NCBI GenBank assembly: GCA_002441465.1
Contig: DJWE01000010.1
Coordinates: 14,415 to 56,301 of the forward strand
Direction: 5' to 3'
Length of the DNA stretch: 41,887 bases
DNA from: Propionibacteriaceae bacterium UBA6238
GTDB taxonomy: Bacteria; Actinomycetota; Actinomycetes; Propionibacteriales; Propionibacteriaceae
The notes beneath the pieces are model-generated. The model had not been told where the DNA came from, did not search any database, and saw only the letters and a program-made list of their open reading frames with translations. Both the position numbers and the translations under genes were made by a program. Of the stretch, positions 16,381 through 26,120 are shown piece after piece. Positions within the stretch are counted from its first letter, which is position 1. The number at the start of each line of letters is the position of its first letter.

Positions 16381-16500
16381 TCACGCGTGGAGATGATCGA
16401 TGCTGATCGGTTGGTGCTGGAGCCGTGGATGCGGTCTTCGACGGCGTCGGCGGGGCGTGTGGAGCGGGCCAGGATTGCGCTTGCCTCGGTAGGTAGTTGC
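16381..16500 (+). pseudogene. Remnant resembling an IS630-type transposase N-terminus
   Basis: About 40 codons read IDADRLVLEPWMRSSTAS then AGRVERARIALASVG. This resembles the start of IS630-family transposases, where the pattern is a short alpha-helix, a WVRSSTA turn and AxRARIVLLAA. The similarity then stops and no DDE domain follows, so only a broken end of the element would remain. Terminal inverted repeats were not found. Confidence 0.45.
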
Positions 16501-16527
16501 CCACGCACCGCACCCGCACAAAGAGAT

Positions 16528-16553
16528 CGTTGTGCTCGGAGTTGGGCACAACG
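16528..16553. repeat. Inverted repeat (hairpin) in intergenic region
   Basis: CGTTGTGC and GCACAACG form a perfect 8-bp stem around a 10-base loop. It lies just after the transposase-like remnant and may be part of its old end, or a terminator; no T-run follows. Confidence 0.4.
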
Positions 16554-17540
16554 ACCTCCGAAGGTTCGACTCAACCCCGGTCGCAATGATCGACGAGTTC
16601 ACGACGGCAGTAATCCGGAGCCCTCGAAATCGTGCCGATCATGCTGGACCGGCGATGCGCTGCCTCGACGGGCCGGCGCAGCCAGCTGGAGGAACCCCCC
16701 ATGTGCTCGCCCGCGCCAACCGTCCCTAATCGGATCGCCCGCGAGTCGCTATTTTCGCCTGCTATCCCGACGGGTTTCCGGTCCTGCGTAGAGGACCCCT
16801 GATGAGGGGGTATTCAGGCGCCCAATATGTGCTATCCACCTGTGATTCATCCCACGTTCATGAATTGACAGGCTTGAGATACCGATCGGGGCTTTGTGAT
16901 CGTTGTTTGGGCGGCGGTGCAGTCACCGAATGCTGTCATCGGTTCACTCTGGTCACGACGCGCCCTGGGCCTCTCCCTGGAACCGGGGCCGACGGCTCCG
17001 TTCGCGGCGTACGCATCGGTCTGGTCCTCCGACGGGCCTGGATGTGAGTGCTCTGGCGACCACGGACGTCGCGAGAGCACGTCCCTCGGGGGATTCCGCA
17101 CCGCTGCGCGGCGCACTACTGGTCGCCGGGGCCACCCAGACCTTCGGGAGGGACAGAATGCCGCGCTGACTAGTTGCTTTTCGCTGCAAGCGCACCCAAC
17201 TACGCAACGAGCGTGAGAGTCGTCGGCCCGTTTGCCGCGACTGGTCGCGAGGTCTCGTGGCGAGAGCCGACACCGGCCGCAGGCTCCGCTGGTCGCGCGC
17301 AGTGTCGAACTGCCTTCGGCGAAGGTCGACCGCTCGTATGAAGTCGTATGAACATGGCGGCGGCGCGCGGTGCGGCGATCACGATGCTATTGAATAGCGC
17401 GCACCTGGTGAGTGAATTGAGTGCTGTTGCGATAGGGGAGAACAACTGTCCATCTTGACGAGACCTCAAGAGTTCGGGCATGTGGGGCCGGCATTGTTGA
17501 TGCCGCTCAGAGTCCATCGCGAATGGCCGATTAGCCAGTC

Positions 17541-17570
17541 TTGGTTGCGGTCGGGGCTTGCGCATACGAC
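17541..17570 (+). promoter_or_regulatory. Candidate promoter of the long operon
   Basis: TTGGTT and TACGAC are separated by 18 bases and lie about 120 bases upstream of the first gene of the operon. The boxes fit an actinobacterial housekeeping promoter only moderately well. Confidence 0.35.
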
Positions 17571-17604
17571 TAAGTGTGCTGGGAGGGGTAGGCGGGTGTA
17601 TGGG

Positions 17605-17620
17605 TGGGGATCGCTCCCCA
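17605..17620 (+). promoter_or_regulatory. Leader hairpin ahead of the long operon
   Basis: TGGGGA and TCCCCA pair around a TCGC tetraloop, in the presumed 5' leader between the candidate promoter and the GTG start at 17690. It may modulate leader stability or be incidental. Confidence 0.3.
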
Positions 17621-17689
17621 TTGCAGCTAGTGAAGAGCGCCCGTGAGAGTTAGCAGGGTCAGTCCGCAAATGAGGGGTGAGGTGACGCG

Positions 17690-20600
17690 GTGCGGTTGAA
17701 GGGCAGGCAGCTGTGGTCTGCGCTGGTTGTGGGAGTTGCCACTTCGGTGATAGCCACGATGGCGGTGTTGTACCAGGGCTTCTCGACCGCGCGGGTCGAC
17801 CTGAACGACGGCGGGGTCTGGGTCACCCGCACGAACGCGAATCTGATCGGTCACCTCAACTACCCCAGCCTGATCATCGACAGCGCGACGACCGCAAGGA
17901 GCGCCGATTACGACATCCTCCAGGACGGGAATGATGTCGTCACCTTCGATAGCGGCGCCGGCACACTGGCTCAACTCGACCCCGCGAAGGTCGCCTTCAG
18001 CGACGGCGATGGCAGCCTGGCCGGTGGCTCACGAGTCGCGCTCCATGCCGGCGTCCTGGCGATCATTGACGCCGAAGCCAACGGCCTGTACGTGATCTCC
18101 CCGGAGTCGATCGCCGGGTTCGCTGCGGCCGGGCGTGATCCGCTGGCGAGTCTGGGAGCCGGCTCTGTGGTCACGGTGAGCGTGGGCGGCACCGTGTTCG
18201 CCGTCTCACGCGAGGACAGTGAGCTCCTCACCGTGAAGGCCGGCACCGCAACCGTCACCACCACCAAGCTGCCGAAGCTCGGCCAGGGCGCCGCCCTGGC
18301 GATCAGCGCAGTTGGTGAGACGCCCGTCGTGCTTGATTCGACCAGCGGAACGATCTACACGCCCGATCGGACGATTCAGGTGCCGGACGCCCGTGAGGGA
18401 CGCCTGCAGGCGGCCGGTGCGGCGAACGAGAGCGTGGTCATCGCCACGCCGTCCGGGTTGGTCAAGCAGCCACTGGACGGCGGCAAGGACACCGTCGTTC
18501 CGGTGGCGGCCGGGGGCACGCCCACCGACCCCGTGTGGCTCAACGGCTGCGCCTATGCCGTCTGGTCGGGCACTGCCGCCTACGTCCGCGACTGCTCCGA
18601 TGATGCCGACGACCGGAACCAGACGATCCCCGGCGTCGGCTCGAACCCGATACTGACTCTGCGGCAGAACCGCAACGTCGTGGTCATCAACGAAATCGCG
18701 ACTGGCATGGTCTGGCTCGCCGACAAGGACATGGTGCTGGTCAAGAACTGGGAGCAGTTCCTGGCGAAGAACGACGCCAAGGGCGACCAGGACCAAAGCG
18801 ACAAGACGATCAACCAGTACGTCCTTCCCAAGCGCGACCCGCAGAACCACAAACCGATAGCGGTGGACGACCACTTCGGCGTCCGTGCGGGCTCGACCGC
18901 GGTGCTCCCTGTGCTCGACAACGACTCCGATCCCGACGGAGATCTGCTCGAGGCCAGCCCGATCGGAGGCCTCCCGCAGTACGTGAAAGTCGAGCCGAGC
19001 AGCGCCGGCGCCGCGCTTCAGGTGAGCGTGGGAAGCAACGCTGCTCCCGGTGTCGCGAAGTTCAAGTACGAGGTCGACGACGGCCGCGAGAACGGCAAAG
19101 CGCAGGCCTGGGTCTATCTCGACATCACGTCGCCCACCTCGGACTTGGCGCCGGTTCAGGACTCGGTGCAGACCGTCAGGGTCGAAGTCGGCGCGACGAC
19201 GACACTCGACTCGCTGCTGAAGTGGTCCGACCCCGATGGGGACGACTTGTTCTTGAAGAAGGCGTCCGACGAGGCCGACAACATCACTTATCGCAGCAAT
19301 GGCGTGGTGCGATTCACCGAGTCCACCCACCAACTCGGGATTCACACCGTGAAGCTGGTGATCTCCGACGGCAGCAACGACACTCAGGGCGAGCTCAAGA
19401 TTGACGTCCGGGCGAAGCAGACGCTCCCACCGATTGCCAACTCCGACCGGTACTCGGCAATGGCTGGCCAACGGATCACCGTCTCCCCGGTGGCCAACGA
19501 CATGAGCCCGTCCGGCGAGACCTTGCGGTTGTCGAAGCTCGACCAGGTCGCCGGCACCAAGGTCGTGCCCGACTACACGAACAGCACGTTCTCGTTCTCG
19601 GCCGCGGCGGCCGGCGCCTACTACGTGCAGTACCAGGTCAGCGACGGCCCGAAAGTCGCGAACGGCATCGTCCGCATCGACGTCCACGCGCCGAGCGACG
19701 ATCGTCTGAACCCCCTGGCCACCAAGGACACCGCCCTCGTGCCGAGCGGCGGAGGCACCTTGGTCGACGTTCTGGCCAACGATTCCGATCCGGCCGGCGG
19801 CATCCTCGTGCTGCAGAGCGTGACCCTGCCCTCGGGCAGCGCCGTCTCGGCCGAGGTGCTGGAGCACCACATTCTTCGGGTCACCGATAGCGGAGGGCTC
19901 AACGCCCCGACGACCCTCAGCTACCGCGTGTCGAACGGACGCCAGTGGTCGGACGGGCAGGTCACCGTCATCCCGGTCGCGCTGCCGGACAAGGCATCCT
20001 CGCCGGTGGCCGTGCAGGACAAAGCCACCGTCCGCGCCGGCGACGTGGTGACGATCGACGTCCTCGCCAACGACTACGACCCCAGCGGGGCGACCCTCAC
20101 CCTGCAGTCCAAGCTCGTCGAGATCCCGGACGCCGCCGACGGCTACGCCTGGGTGAGCGACGGAAAGCTGCGCTTCCGGGCCGGACAGAACGCCAAACAG
20201 GTGTCGTTGGTCTACAACGTGACCGATTCGCAGAACGGTGAGGTCGGCGATCCTGTCGCCGGCCGGGTGCTGATCCAGGTCACCTCAGCCGACGCGTCCG
20301 ACAACTCGGCGCCGCTACCGGAGTCGGTGACGGCACGCACGATCGCTGGAACGAGCGTTCGGGTTCCGATCCCGCTGAACGGCATCGATCCCGACGGGGA
20401 CTCCGTCACCCTCGTTGGGGTGGGAACCGCACCCAAGGACGGGTGGGTGAGCCTCGGCGACTCCTGGCTGACATATCAGGCCTACCCCGGGGTTGCCGGG
20501 CAGGACACCTTCGAGTATCTGGTGCGCGACTGGCTCGGCGCGACGGCGACCGGCTCTGTGACCGTCGGCATCGCTGCGCCGTCCAACCAGAACCAGGCAC

Positions 20601-23600
20601 CGTACGCGGTGCCCGACGACGTCTCCGTGCGCCCCGGCCGCAGCGTCTCCGTGCCGGTGCTGAGCAACGACTCCGACCCGGACGGAGACCAACTCGCCCT
20701 CGCGGCCAAGTTGTCGAGCGTTTCGGAGGGCGTGGAGGCGAAGGTCGTCGACGGCCGCGTCCTGGTGAAGGCGCCAGCCCAGGCCAAGACGTACTCGATC
20801 ATCTACACGGTGGTCGATCCCTACGGTGCCAGGAGCCAGACGAGTCTGCTTGTGCACGTCGACCCGAATGCGCCGCTGCAGGCACCGATCGCCCGGGACG
20901 ACTACGTCGAGCCCGTCCAGATCAGCAACAAGCCGACTGTCGCCGTCAACGTGCTGGCCAACGACGAGGACCCCGACGGAGTGGCCGGCGACCTGAAGGT
21001 CACCAGCGACGATCCGAACGCCGTGACGGGTACCGACGGAAACGTCACCGTCAGCCTCGCCAAGACCGCCCAGGTGATCCTCTACACGATCACGGACATC
21101 GACCAGCAGGCCACGTCCGCGGTGATCTTCGTCCCCGGCACCGACGCGATGCTGCCGACGCTGAAGAGCCAGACACCGAGGGAAGTGGTGGCAGGCAAGC
21201 AACTACGGCTGCCGCTGTCCAACCTCGTTCAGGTGCGTCCTGGACACAGCCCGCGCATCTCCGAGGCCGACAGCGTCCGCGCCTCCCATGCCGGCGGCGG
21301 CTCAATGGTCGCCGACGCCTCAACGTTGACCTACACCTCGGATCCCGACTACTACGGGCCGGACGCGGTGAGCGTCCAGGTGACCGACGGCACCGGGCCC
21401 GACGACCCGAAGGGCAACTCGGCGTACCTGTCGATCCCCATCCAGGTCTACCCGGCGACCAACCAGCCGCCCACCTTCCTGGATACAGCGGTGACGGTGA
21501 GCCCTGGCGAGGGCGCTGCCGACGTCAACTGGCGCAAGCTCTCCAGCGATCCGGACAAGGGCGACCTGGCCAAGCTGACGATCAAGCCCACGACGGTTCC
21601 AGCCCACCTCACGGCCAAGCCCAACCGCGATCACCTGCTGATCTCCGCGGACGCCGGCGCCCAGAAGGACACCCAGGCCGAGATCACGGTGGAGGTCAGC
21701 GACGGCACGCACACAGCGACCGGGACGGTGAAGGTCTTCGTCACGGCGACACAGCGGATCATGCCAGTGGCGGTCGCCGACACGGTGAACAACGCTCCCG
21801 CGGGCCAGCCGGTCACCGTCCATGTGCTCGACAACGACACCAATCCGTTCCAGGACACCGGCGCGCCGTTGACCCTTCTCAGCACGAAGGTGCTCAGTGG
21901 CAAGGGCAACGCCCAGGTGAAGGGCTCGGATGTGGTGGTCACCCCGGAACCTGACTTCCACGGCACTCTGACCGCCAGTTACCGCATCCAGGACGCCACC
22001 CGCTCGACCGAGCGGGAGTCTGAGGCGAAGATTCTGGTGACGGTGCTGGGCCATCCCGACGCTCCCGGAACTCCCACCGGAACGGCGGGCGACCGCACGG
22101 TCGTACTCTCCTGGAGCCGACCGGCGAACAACGGCAGTTCGATCACGAGCTACACCGTGACGGACAAGTCGCTGAAGTTCAGCCAGAAGTGCGTCTCGAC
22201 CACCTGCACGCTGAAGAACCTCACCAACAACACGAAGTACCACTTCAGTGTGATCGCCACGAACGACGTCGGCGATTCCGACCCGTCCCCGGTCTCGGCG
22301 GAGCTGCGTCCGGACGCCAAGCCCGACCAGCCCGACCCGCCGACCCTGGTCTTCGGGGACAAGTGCCTGACGGTGGCCTGGAAGACGCCGCACACTTCTG
22401 GGAGCCCGGTGCAGCACTACACGCTCGAGATCTCCGGAGACCAGAATGGCGCTCCCCAGATGCCCAACATGAGCGGGAACAAGTACGAGTGGTGCAACCT
22501 GACCAACGGAAACGCCTACCAGGTGCGGGTCCAGGCGTGGAACCTCGCCCCGGACCCGAGCGAGTGGAGCGAGTTCTCCAAGCCCGAAGTGCCGGCCGGG
22601 AAGCCGGACGCCCCGGGCAGGCCTACCTCCGATCCGGCGACACCCGTCGGCTCGCAGGCCCAGATCACCGTGACCTGGCCGGAAGTCACCGGGGCCGCGG
22701 CGAACGGGGACGCGGTGAGCCGCTACACACTGTCCGTGATCCGCGGGGGCTCGACGATCAAGACCGTCCGGACCAGCGGCAACCGTCAGAACGTCACGGT
22801 CGACACCAGCGTCAGTGACCTGACCTTCACGGTGACCGCGACCAACAAGGCCGGCACCTCGGCCGACAGCCCCACGTCGGCCCCGCGCCGGGCAGCAGTC
22901 GCTCCCGATCCCCCTACGAGCGTCACCGCAGACCCCGGCGACGGCAAGGTCACGCTCACGTTCGTGGCCGGCGACCTGAACGGCAGCAAGGCCGGCGAGA
23001 TCACCTACCACTACGAGAACAACCAAACCGGTGCCACCGGAACCATCAGCTCCGGCGGCACGATCGGTGGGCTCAGCAACGGGACGAAATATTCCTTCGA
23101 CGTCTGGGCGACATCGTCTGTGAACGGAGTTGAGCCGGGTAAGGGGACCACCTCGAATACGGTCACACCTTATGGAAAGCCGATCATCACGCTCAGCAAT
23201 ATCGAACGCCTGAATAATGCGGTTCGATTCACCTGGCACGTCGACAGCAACGGCGCGGCGTTGACCGACGGCAGTCCCAGTGTGGACGGCTCGGGAAACG
23301 GCTCCTTCACCAAGAGCGGGCTGAGCGCAGGCGAGAGCTACACGCTGACCGTGAGCTACACCAACAAGAAGGGCACCTCCACCGAGAAGTGGACCGGTCA
23401 GGCCAACGATCCGCCGCCGCCAGCCGTCTCGGGAATCACCAAGGGAGGCACCCTGTCCTGCACGATCGACGGCGTCAAGCGCACGTGCAACTACGTCGTC
23501 GTGCATCTGAGCGACGGCTTCTCGGGGAGCAAGTCGGTCTGCGCCACTGGTGCCGCTGTGCCCGATGGCGTGTGGGGTGCCTGGGACCCTGCTCACCCGT

Positions 23601-23728
23601 GCCTCACGACAAGCTTCAGCAACGGGGTTGGCCAGACGGGTTTCTGGCTGGCGTCAAACAACATCGCGAAGTTCGACATCAAAATCTCAATCGCTGGCTA
23701 CACACCTCGAACCGCTCGGATTTGGTAG
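17690..23728 (+). CDS. Giant membrane-anchored Ig-like and fibronectin type III surface protein
   Basis: A 2012-residue protein anchored by one N-terminal helix (about 9-28), with nearly all of it outside the cell. Residues about 30-370 look like a beta-propeller of repeated short strands. From about 387 come Ig-like/cadherin-like domains opened by P-x-A-x-D-D-x-x-V-R-x-G and VLxNDSDPDGD: starts near 387, 580, 673, 770, 874, 969, 1064 and 1357, with less regular ones between. Fibronectin type III domains follow near 1455, 1546, 1637, 1737 and possibly 1823, and the C-terminus has paired cysteines. The GTG at 17690 follows GAGG by about eight bases. It is the first gene of the operon and is the counterpart of the fn3 gene of bifidobacterial PFNA clusters. 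A role in surface adhesion or sensing for the kinase system is inferred. No LPXTG sorting signal is seen. Confidence 0.85.
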   Translation: MRLKGRQLWSALVVGVATSVIATMAVLYQGFSTARVDLNDGGVWVTRTNANLIGHLNYPSLIIDSATTARSADYDILQDGNDVVTFDSGAGTLAQLDPAKVAFSDGDGSLAGGSRVALHAGVLAIIDAEANGLYVISPESIAGFAAAGRDPLASLGAGSVVTVSVGGTVFAVSREDSELLTVKAGTATVTTTKLPKLGQGAALAISAVGETPVVLDSTSGTIYTPDRTIQVPDAREGRLQAAGAANESVVIATPSGLVKQPLDGGKDTVVPVAAGGTPTDPVWLNGCAYAVWSGTAAYVRDCSDDADDRNQTIPGVGSNPILTLRQNRNVVVINEIATGMVWLADKDMVLVKNWEQFLAKNDAKGDQDQSDKTINQYVLPKRDPQNHKPIAVDDHFGVRAGSTAVLPVLDNDSDPDGDLLEASPIGGLPQYVKVEPSSAGAALQVSVGSNAAPGVAKFKYEVDDGRENGKAQAWVYLDITSPTSDLAPVQDSVQTVRVEVGATTTLDSLLKWSDPDGDDLFLKKASDEADNITYRSNGVVRFTESTHQLGIHTVKLVISDGSNDTQGELKIDVRAKQTLPPIANSDRYSAMAGQRITVSPVANDMSPSGETLRLSKLDQVAGTKVVPDYTNSTFSFSAAAAGAYYVQYQVSDGPKVANGIVRIDVHAPSDDRLNPLATKDTALVPSGGGTLVDVLANDSDPAGGILVLQSVTLPSGSAVSAEVLEHHILRVTDSGGLNAPTTLSYRVSNGRQWSDGQVTVIPVALPDKASSPVAVQDKATVRAGDVVTIDVLANDYDPSGATLTLQSKLVEIPDAADGYAWVSDGKLRFRAGQNAKQVSLVYNVTDSQNGEVGDPVAGRVLIQVTSADASDNSAPLPESVTARTIAGTSVRVPIPLNGIDPDGDSVTLVGVGTAPKDGWVSLGDSWLTYQAYPGVAGQDTFEYLVRDWLGATATGSVTVGIAAPSNQNQAPYAVPDDVSVRPGRSVSVPVLSNDSDPDGDQLALAAKLSSVSEGVEAKVVDGRVLVKAPAQAKTYSIIYTVVDPYGARSQTSLLVHVDPNAPLQAPIARDDYVEPVQISNKPTVAVNVLANDEDPDGVAGDLKVTSDDPNAVTGTDGNVTVSLAKTAQVILYTITDIDQQATSAVIFVPGTDAMLPTLKSQTPREVVAGKQLRLPLSNLVQVRPGHSPRISEADSVRASHAGGGSMVADASTLTYTSDPDYYGPDAVSVQVTDGTGPDDPKGNSAYLSIPIQVYPATNQPPTFLDTAVTVSPGEGAADVNWRKLSSDPDKGDLAKLTIKPTTVPAHLTAKPNRDHLLISADAGAQKDTQAEITVEVSDGTHTATGTVKVFVTATQRIMPVAVADTVNNAPAGQPVTVHVLDNDTNPFQDTGAPLTLLSTKVLSGKGNAQVKGSDVVVTPEPDFHGTLTASYRIQDATRSTERESEAKILVTVLGHPDAPGTPTGTAGDRTVVLSWSRPANNGSSITSYTVTDKSLKFSQKCVSTTCTLKNLTNNTKYHFSVIATNDVGDSDPSPVSAELRPDAKPDQPDPPTLVFGDKCLTVAWKTPHTSGSPVQHYTLEISGDQNGAPQMPNMSGNKYEWCNLTNGNAYQVRVQAWNLAPDPSEWSEFSKPEVPAGKPDAPGRPTSDPATPVGSQAQITVTWPEVTGAAANGDAVSRYTLSVIRGGSTIKTVRTSGNRQNVTVDTSVSDLTFTVTATNKAGTSADSPTSAPRRAAVAPDPPTSVTADPGDGKVTLTFVAGDLNGSKAGEITYHYENNQTGATGTISSGGTIGGLSNGTKYSFDVWATSSVNGVEPGKGTTSNTVTPYGKPIITLSNIERLNNAVRFTWHVDSNGAALTDGSPSVDGSGNGSFTKSGLSAGESYTLTVSYTNKKGTSTEKWTGQANDPPPPAVSGITKGGTLSCTIDGVKRTCNYVVVHLSDGFSGSKSVCATGAAVPDGVWGAWDPAHPCLTTSFSNGVGQTGFWLASNNIAKFDIKISIAGYTPRTARIW

Positions 23729-23758
23729 AAGCCGGATCACTAAAGGGGACCACTGACA

Positions 23759-24733
23759 ATGACAATCACCCAGGAACAGGCCCACTGGTTCGCCGATACC
23801 TTCGGCAGGCTCAGTGCCAACGTCGGCCTTGCTGTGCTCGGCAAACCGGAGACGATCCGGCTCGTGGTCACCGCGCTGCTGGCCGAGGGCCACATCCTGC
23901 TCGAGGATGCGCCCGGCACCGGAAAGACCCAGCTGGCCAAGGCGCTGGCGGCGACCGTGCAAGGAAGCCACAGCCGGATCCAGTTCACCCCGGACCTGCT
24001 GCCGTCCGACGTGACCGGAGTGACGATCTACGACCAGACGTCCCACAAGTTCGAGTTCCACAAGGGGCCGGTGTTCGCGTCCATCGTGCTGGCCGATGAG
24101 ATCAACCGCGCCAGCCCCAAGACCCAGTCGGCACTGCTGGAGGTGATGGAGGAGGGCCGGGTCACGATCGACGGTATCCGGCACACCGTCGGTCGGCCGT
24201 TCATGGTCATCGCCACCCAGAACCCGATTGAGCAGGCGGGCACCTACAAGCTGCCCGAGGCCCAACTCGACCGGTTCTTGATCAAGACCAGCATCGGCTA
24301 CCCCGACCTCGCGGCGACGACGTCGATCCTCGCGGACGTGAACACCCGCGACCGCTCCCGCCTGGTCCACGAGCTGATCACGACCGACGCCGTCTCCGAC
24401 ATGGCCGACCTGGTTTCGGGCGTTCACATCGACCCGGCCGTGCTCACCTACACCGCTCAGCTCGCCGAGGAGACCCGCAACGACCCCAGCGCCCGGGTGG
24501 GTGTCTCGGTGCGCGGCACCATGGCGATCCTGCGGGCGGCCAAGGTCTGGGCGGCCTCCGAGGGACGCACCTTTGTGCTTCCGGACGATGTCAAGGCGCT
24601 GGCGCAACCGGTCTGGCACCACAGGATCGTGCTCGACCCGGAGGCCGAGTTCCGCGGCGTCACGGGCGAGACGATCGTCGCGCGCGCCCTCGCCGAGGTT
24701 CCCGCCCCGCAGGCACGGGCAGCGGTGGCCTGA
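23759..24733 (+). CDS. MoxR-family AAA+ ATPase
   Basis: A 324-residue AAA+ chaperone-like ATPase. Walker A is DAPGTGKTQLAK (Asp50 on, Lys56), Walker B is VLADEINRASPKTQSALLEVMEE (about 110 on), and sensor 1 lies in VIATQNPIEQAGTY. These match MoxR proteins, which typically act on a DUF58/VWA partner encoded next door, as here. It starts 30 bases after the surface protein, with AAAGGGG before the ATG, and ends seven bases before the DUF58 gene. It is likely to remodel or mature a protein complex at the membrane in this operon. Confidence 0.95.
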   Translation: MTITQEQAHWFADTFGRLSANVGLAVLGKPETIRLVVTALLAEGHILLEDAPGTGKTQLAKALAATVQGSHSRIQFTPDLLPSDVTGVTIYDQTSHKFEFHKGPVFASIVLADEINRASPKTQSALLEVMEEGRVTIDGIRHTVGRPFMVIATQNPIEQAGTYKLPEAQLDRFLIKTSIGYPDLAATTSILADVNTRDRSRLVHELITTDAVSDMADLVSGVHIDPAVLTYTAQLAEETRNDPSARVGVSVRGTMAILRAAKVWAASEGRTFVLPDDVKALAQPVWHHRIVLDPEAEFRGVTGETIVARALAEVPAPQARAAVA

Positions 24734-24740
24734 CCCAGCC

Positions 24741-26120
24741 ATGGCCACCCTGCTCACGCCCCGACGGCGCAAGGCCGGACGCGCACTCCCACCCGAGTCG
24801 GGCGGAGGCGGGCCGCGGCCCTGGACGCCCCTGCTCACGGCTCTGGGACGCGGCTTCGCGGTCGTGCACGGCTGGTACGCACGGGTCCTGCGCTGGCTCG
24901 GTGGTGTCTTCGCACCGCTCGCCGCGGTCGTCCGTCGCGGCCTCGCCCCGATCGGCGCCCGGCTGAGCCCAGTGGTTGGGCTCTTCACCTCCTTGGGTCG
25001 GGCGGCAGTGCTGGTCGCCCTTGCCGGCGTGGTGGTGGGGGTACTCCTGGGGTGGGTCGAGCTCGCCGCCGTCGCGGTGGCGCTGGTGGCCGCGTTGCTG
25101 CTTGGTGTCGTCTTCGTGATCGGCCGCCCCAGCTACGCCGTCCGCCTGGGCCTGGCCTCAGTGCGGGTGGTGGTGGGTGAGCGCGCGGTCGGCGACCTGC
25201 ACGTGCGCAACACGGCCCAGCGCTCGGCAGCTCCGTCCCTGATCGAACTCCCGGTCGGTCGAGCGGTTGCCTCTTTGCCCATTCCCCGACTCGATCCGGA
25301 CGCCGAGCACGAGGAGCTGTTCACCATTCCGACTCAGCACCGAGCAGTGTTGCCGCTGGGCCCCGTGCGGTCGGTACGCCAGGACCCACTCGAACTGTTG
25401 CGCCGCGAGGTGATGTGGACCGAGCCGCAGGAGATCTTCGTCCACCCACGCACGGTGCGGCTCGACAACGCGTCCACTGGATTCATCCGCGATCTGGAGG
25501 GCCTGGCAACCCGGGACCTGTCCAACGATGACGTGTCGTTCCACGCGCTGCGCGAGTACGTTCCCGGCGACGACCTTCGCTATGTCCACTGGCGCTCCAC
25601 CGCACGGACGAACAAGCTGATGATCAGGCAGTTCGAGGAGACCCGCCGCTCTCAGGTCGTCATCGTGCTGGCCACCCGGCCAGCCGACTACGCCGACCCG
25701 GACGAGTTCGAGCTGGCCATCTCGTGCGCCGCCTCGCTGTCGCGCAGCGCGCAGAGCGAGGGCAAGGAGGTGACCGTGTTCACCAGCGACGTCGCCCTGG
25801 CGGGACCCACCCCGGACAGCCTGCTCGATGCGTACTCCGGAATCGAGCCGAGCCCGAGCCGCGAGTCGCTCGGAGACCGTGCGCGGGTGGTGGGCGCGGA
25901 GGTGCCGAGCGCTTCGGTCGTGATCCTGATCACTGGCTCAGGCACTCCGGCCGAGCAACTTCGGCTGGCCTCGATCAGGGTGCCGGCGATCGCCCGCTGC
26001 TTCGGGATCAGGGCGGCGACGGCCGAGGAGCTGTCGCGCAAGGCGGTCGGCGACTTCGCCCTGGTCAGCCTGCCCAGACTGGAGGACCTGCCGATGGCCG
26101 TACGGGTGGCGACAGCATGA
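24741..26120 (+). CDS. DUF58 domain membrane protein
   Basis: A 459-residue protein. The N-terminus is basic and contains two hydrophobic membrane segments (about 88-135). The DUF58 core follows, with the hallmark EYVPGDDLRYVHWRSTARTN segment (around 272) and a VWA-like fold in the C-terminal third (VVIVLATRP and later VVILITGSG). I take the ATG at 24741, seven bases after the MoxR stop; the frame is open upstream inside MoxR but that is a shadow. MoxR and DUF58 proteins are usually co-encoded and thought to work together. It overlaps the transglutaminase gene by four bases (ATGA), which implies translational coupling. Confidence 0.93.
   Translation: MATLLTPRRRKAGRALPPESGGGGPRPWTPLLTALGRGFAVVHGWYARVLRWLGGVFAPLAAVVRRGLAPIGARLSPVVGLFTSLGRAAVLVALAGVVVGVLLGWVELAAVAVALVAALLLGVVFVIGRPSYAVRLGLASVRVVVGERAVGDLHVRNTAQRSAAPSLIELPVGRAVASLPIPRLDPDAEHEELFTIPTQHRAVLPLGPVRSVRQDPLELLRREVMWTEPQEIFVHPRTVRLDNASTGFIRDLEGLATRDLSNDDVSFHALREYVPGDDLRYVHWRSTARTNKLMIRQFEETRRSQVVIVLATRPADYADPDEFELAISCAASLSRSAQSEGKEVTVFTSDVALAGPTPDSLLDAYSGIEPSPSRESLGDRARVVGAEVPSASVVILITGSGTPAEQLRLASIRVPAIARCFGIRAATAEELSRKAVGDFALVSLPRLEDLPMAVRVATA

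Larger units (their letters stand above)
16296..17689. other. 1.4-kb region without an intact gene
   Basis: The stretch has lower coding character than its surroundings, and open frames on all strands are short and unlike known proteins except for a transposase-like relic near 16380. It contains small hairpins (16528-16553 and 17605-17620) and, near its right end, the likely promoter of the long operon. I see no tRNA or full insertion sequence. Confidence 0.5.

Noticed and set aside
21320..23596. Minus-strand frame of 758 residues opposite the giant surface protein
   Set aside because: Antisense shadow of clear Ig/Fn3 repeats; Arg/Gly/Val rich.
24501..24740. Upstream extension of the DUF58 gene
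   Set aside because: Overlaps MoxR in another frame, Arg/Pro rich; the ATG at 24741 is the natural start.
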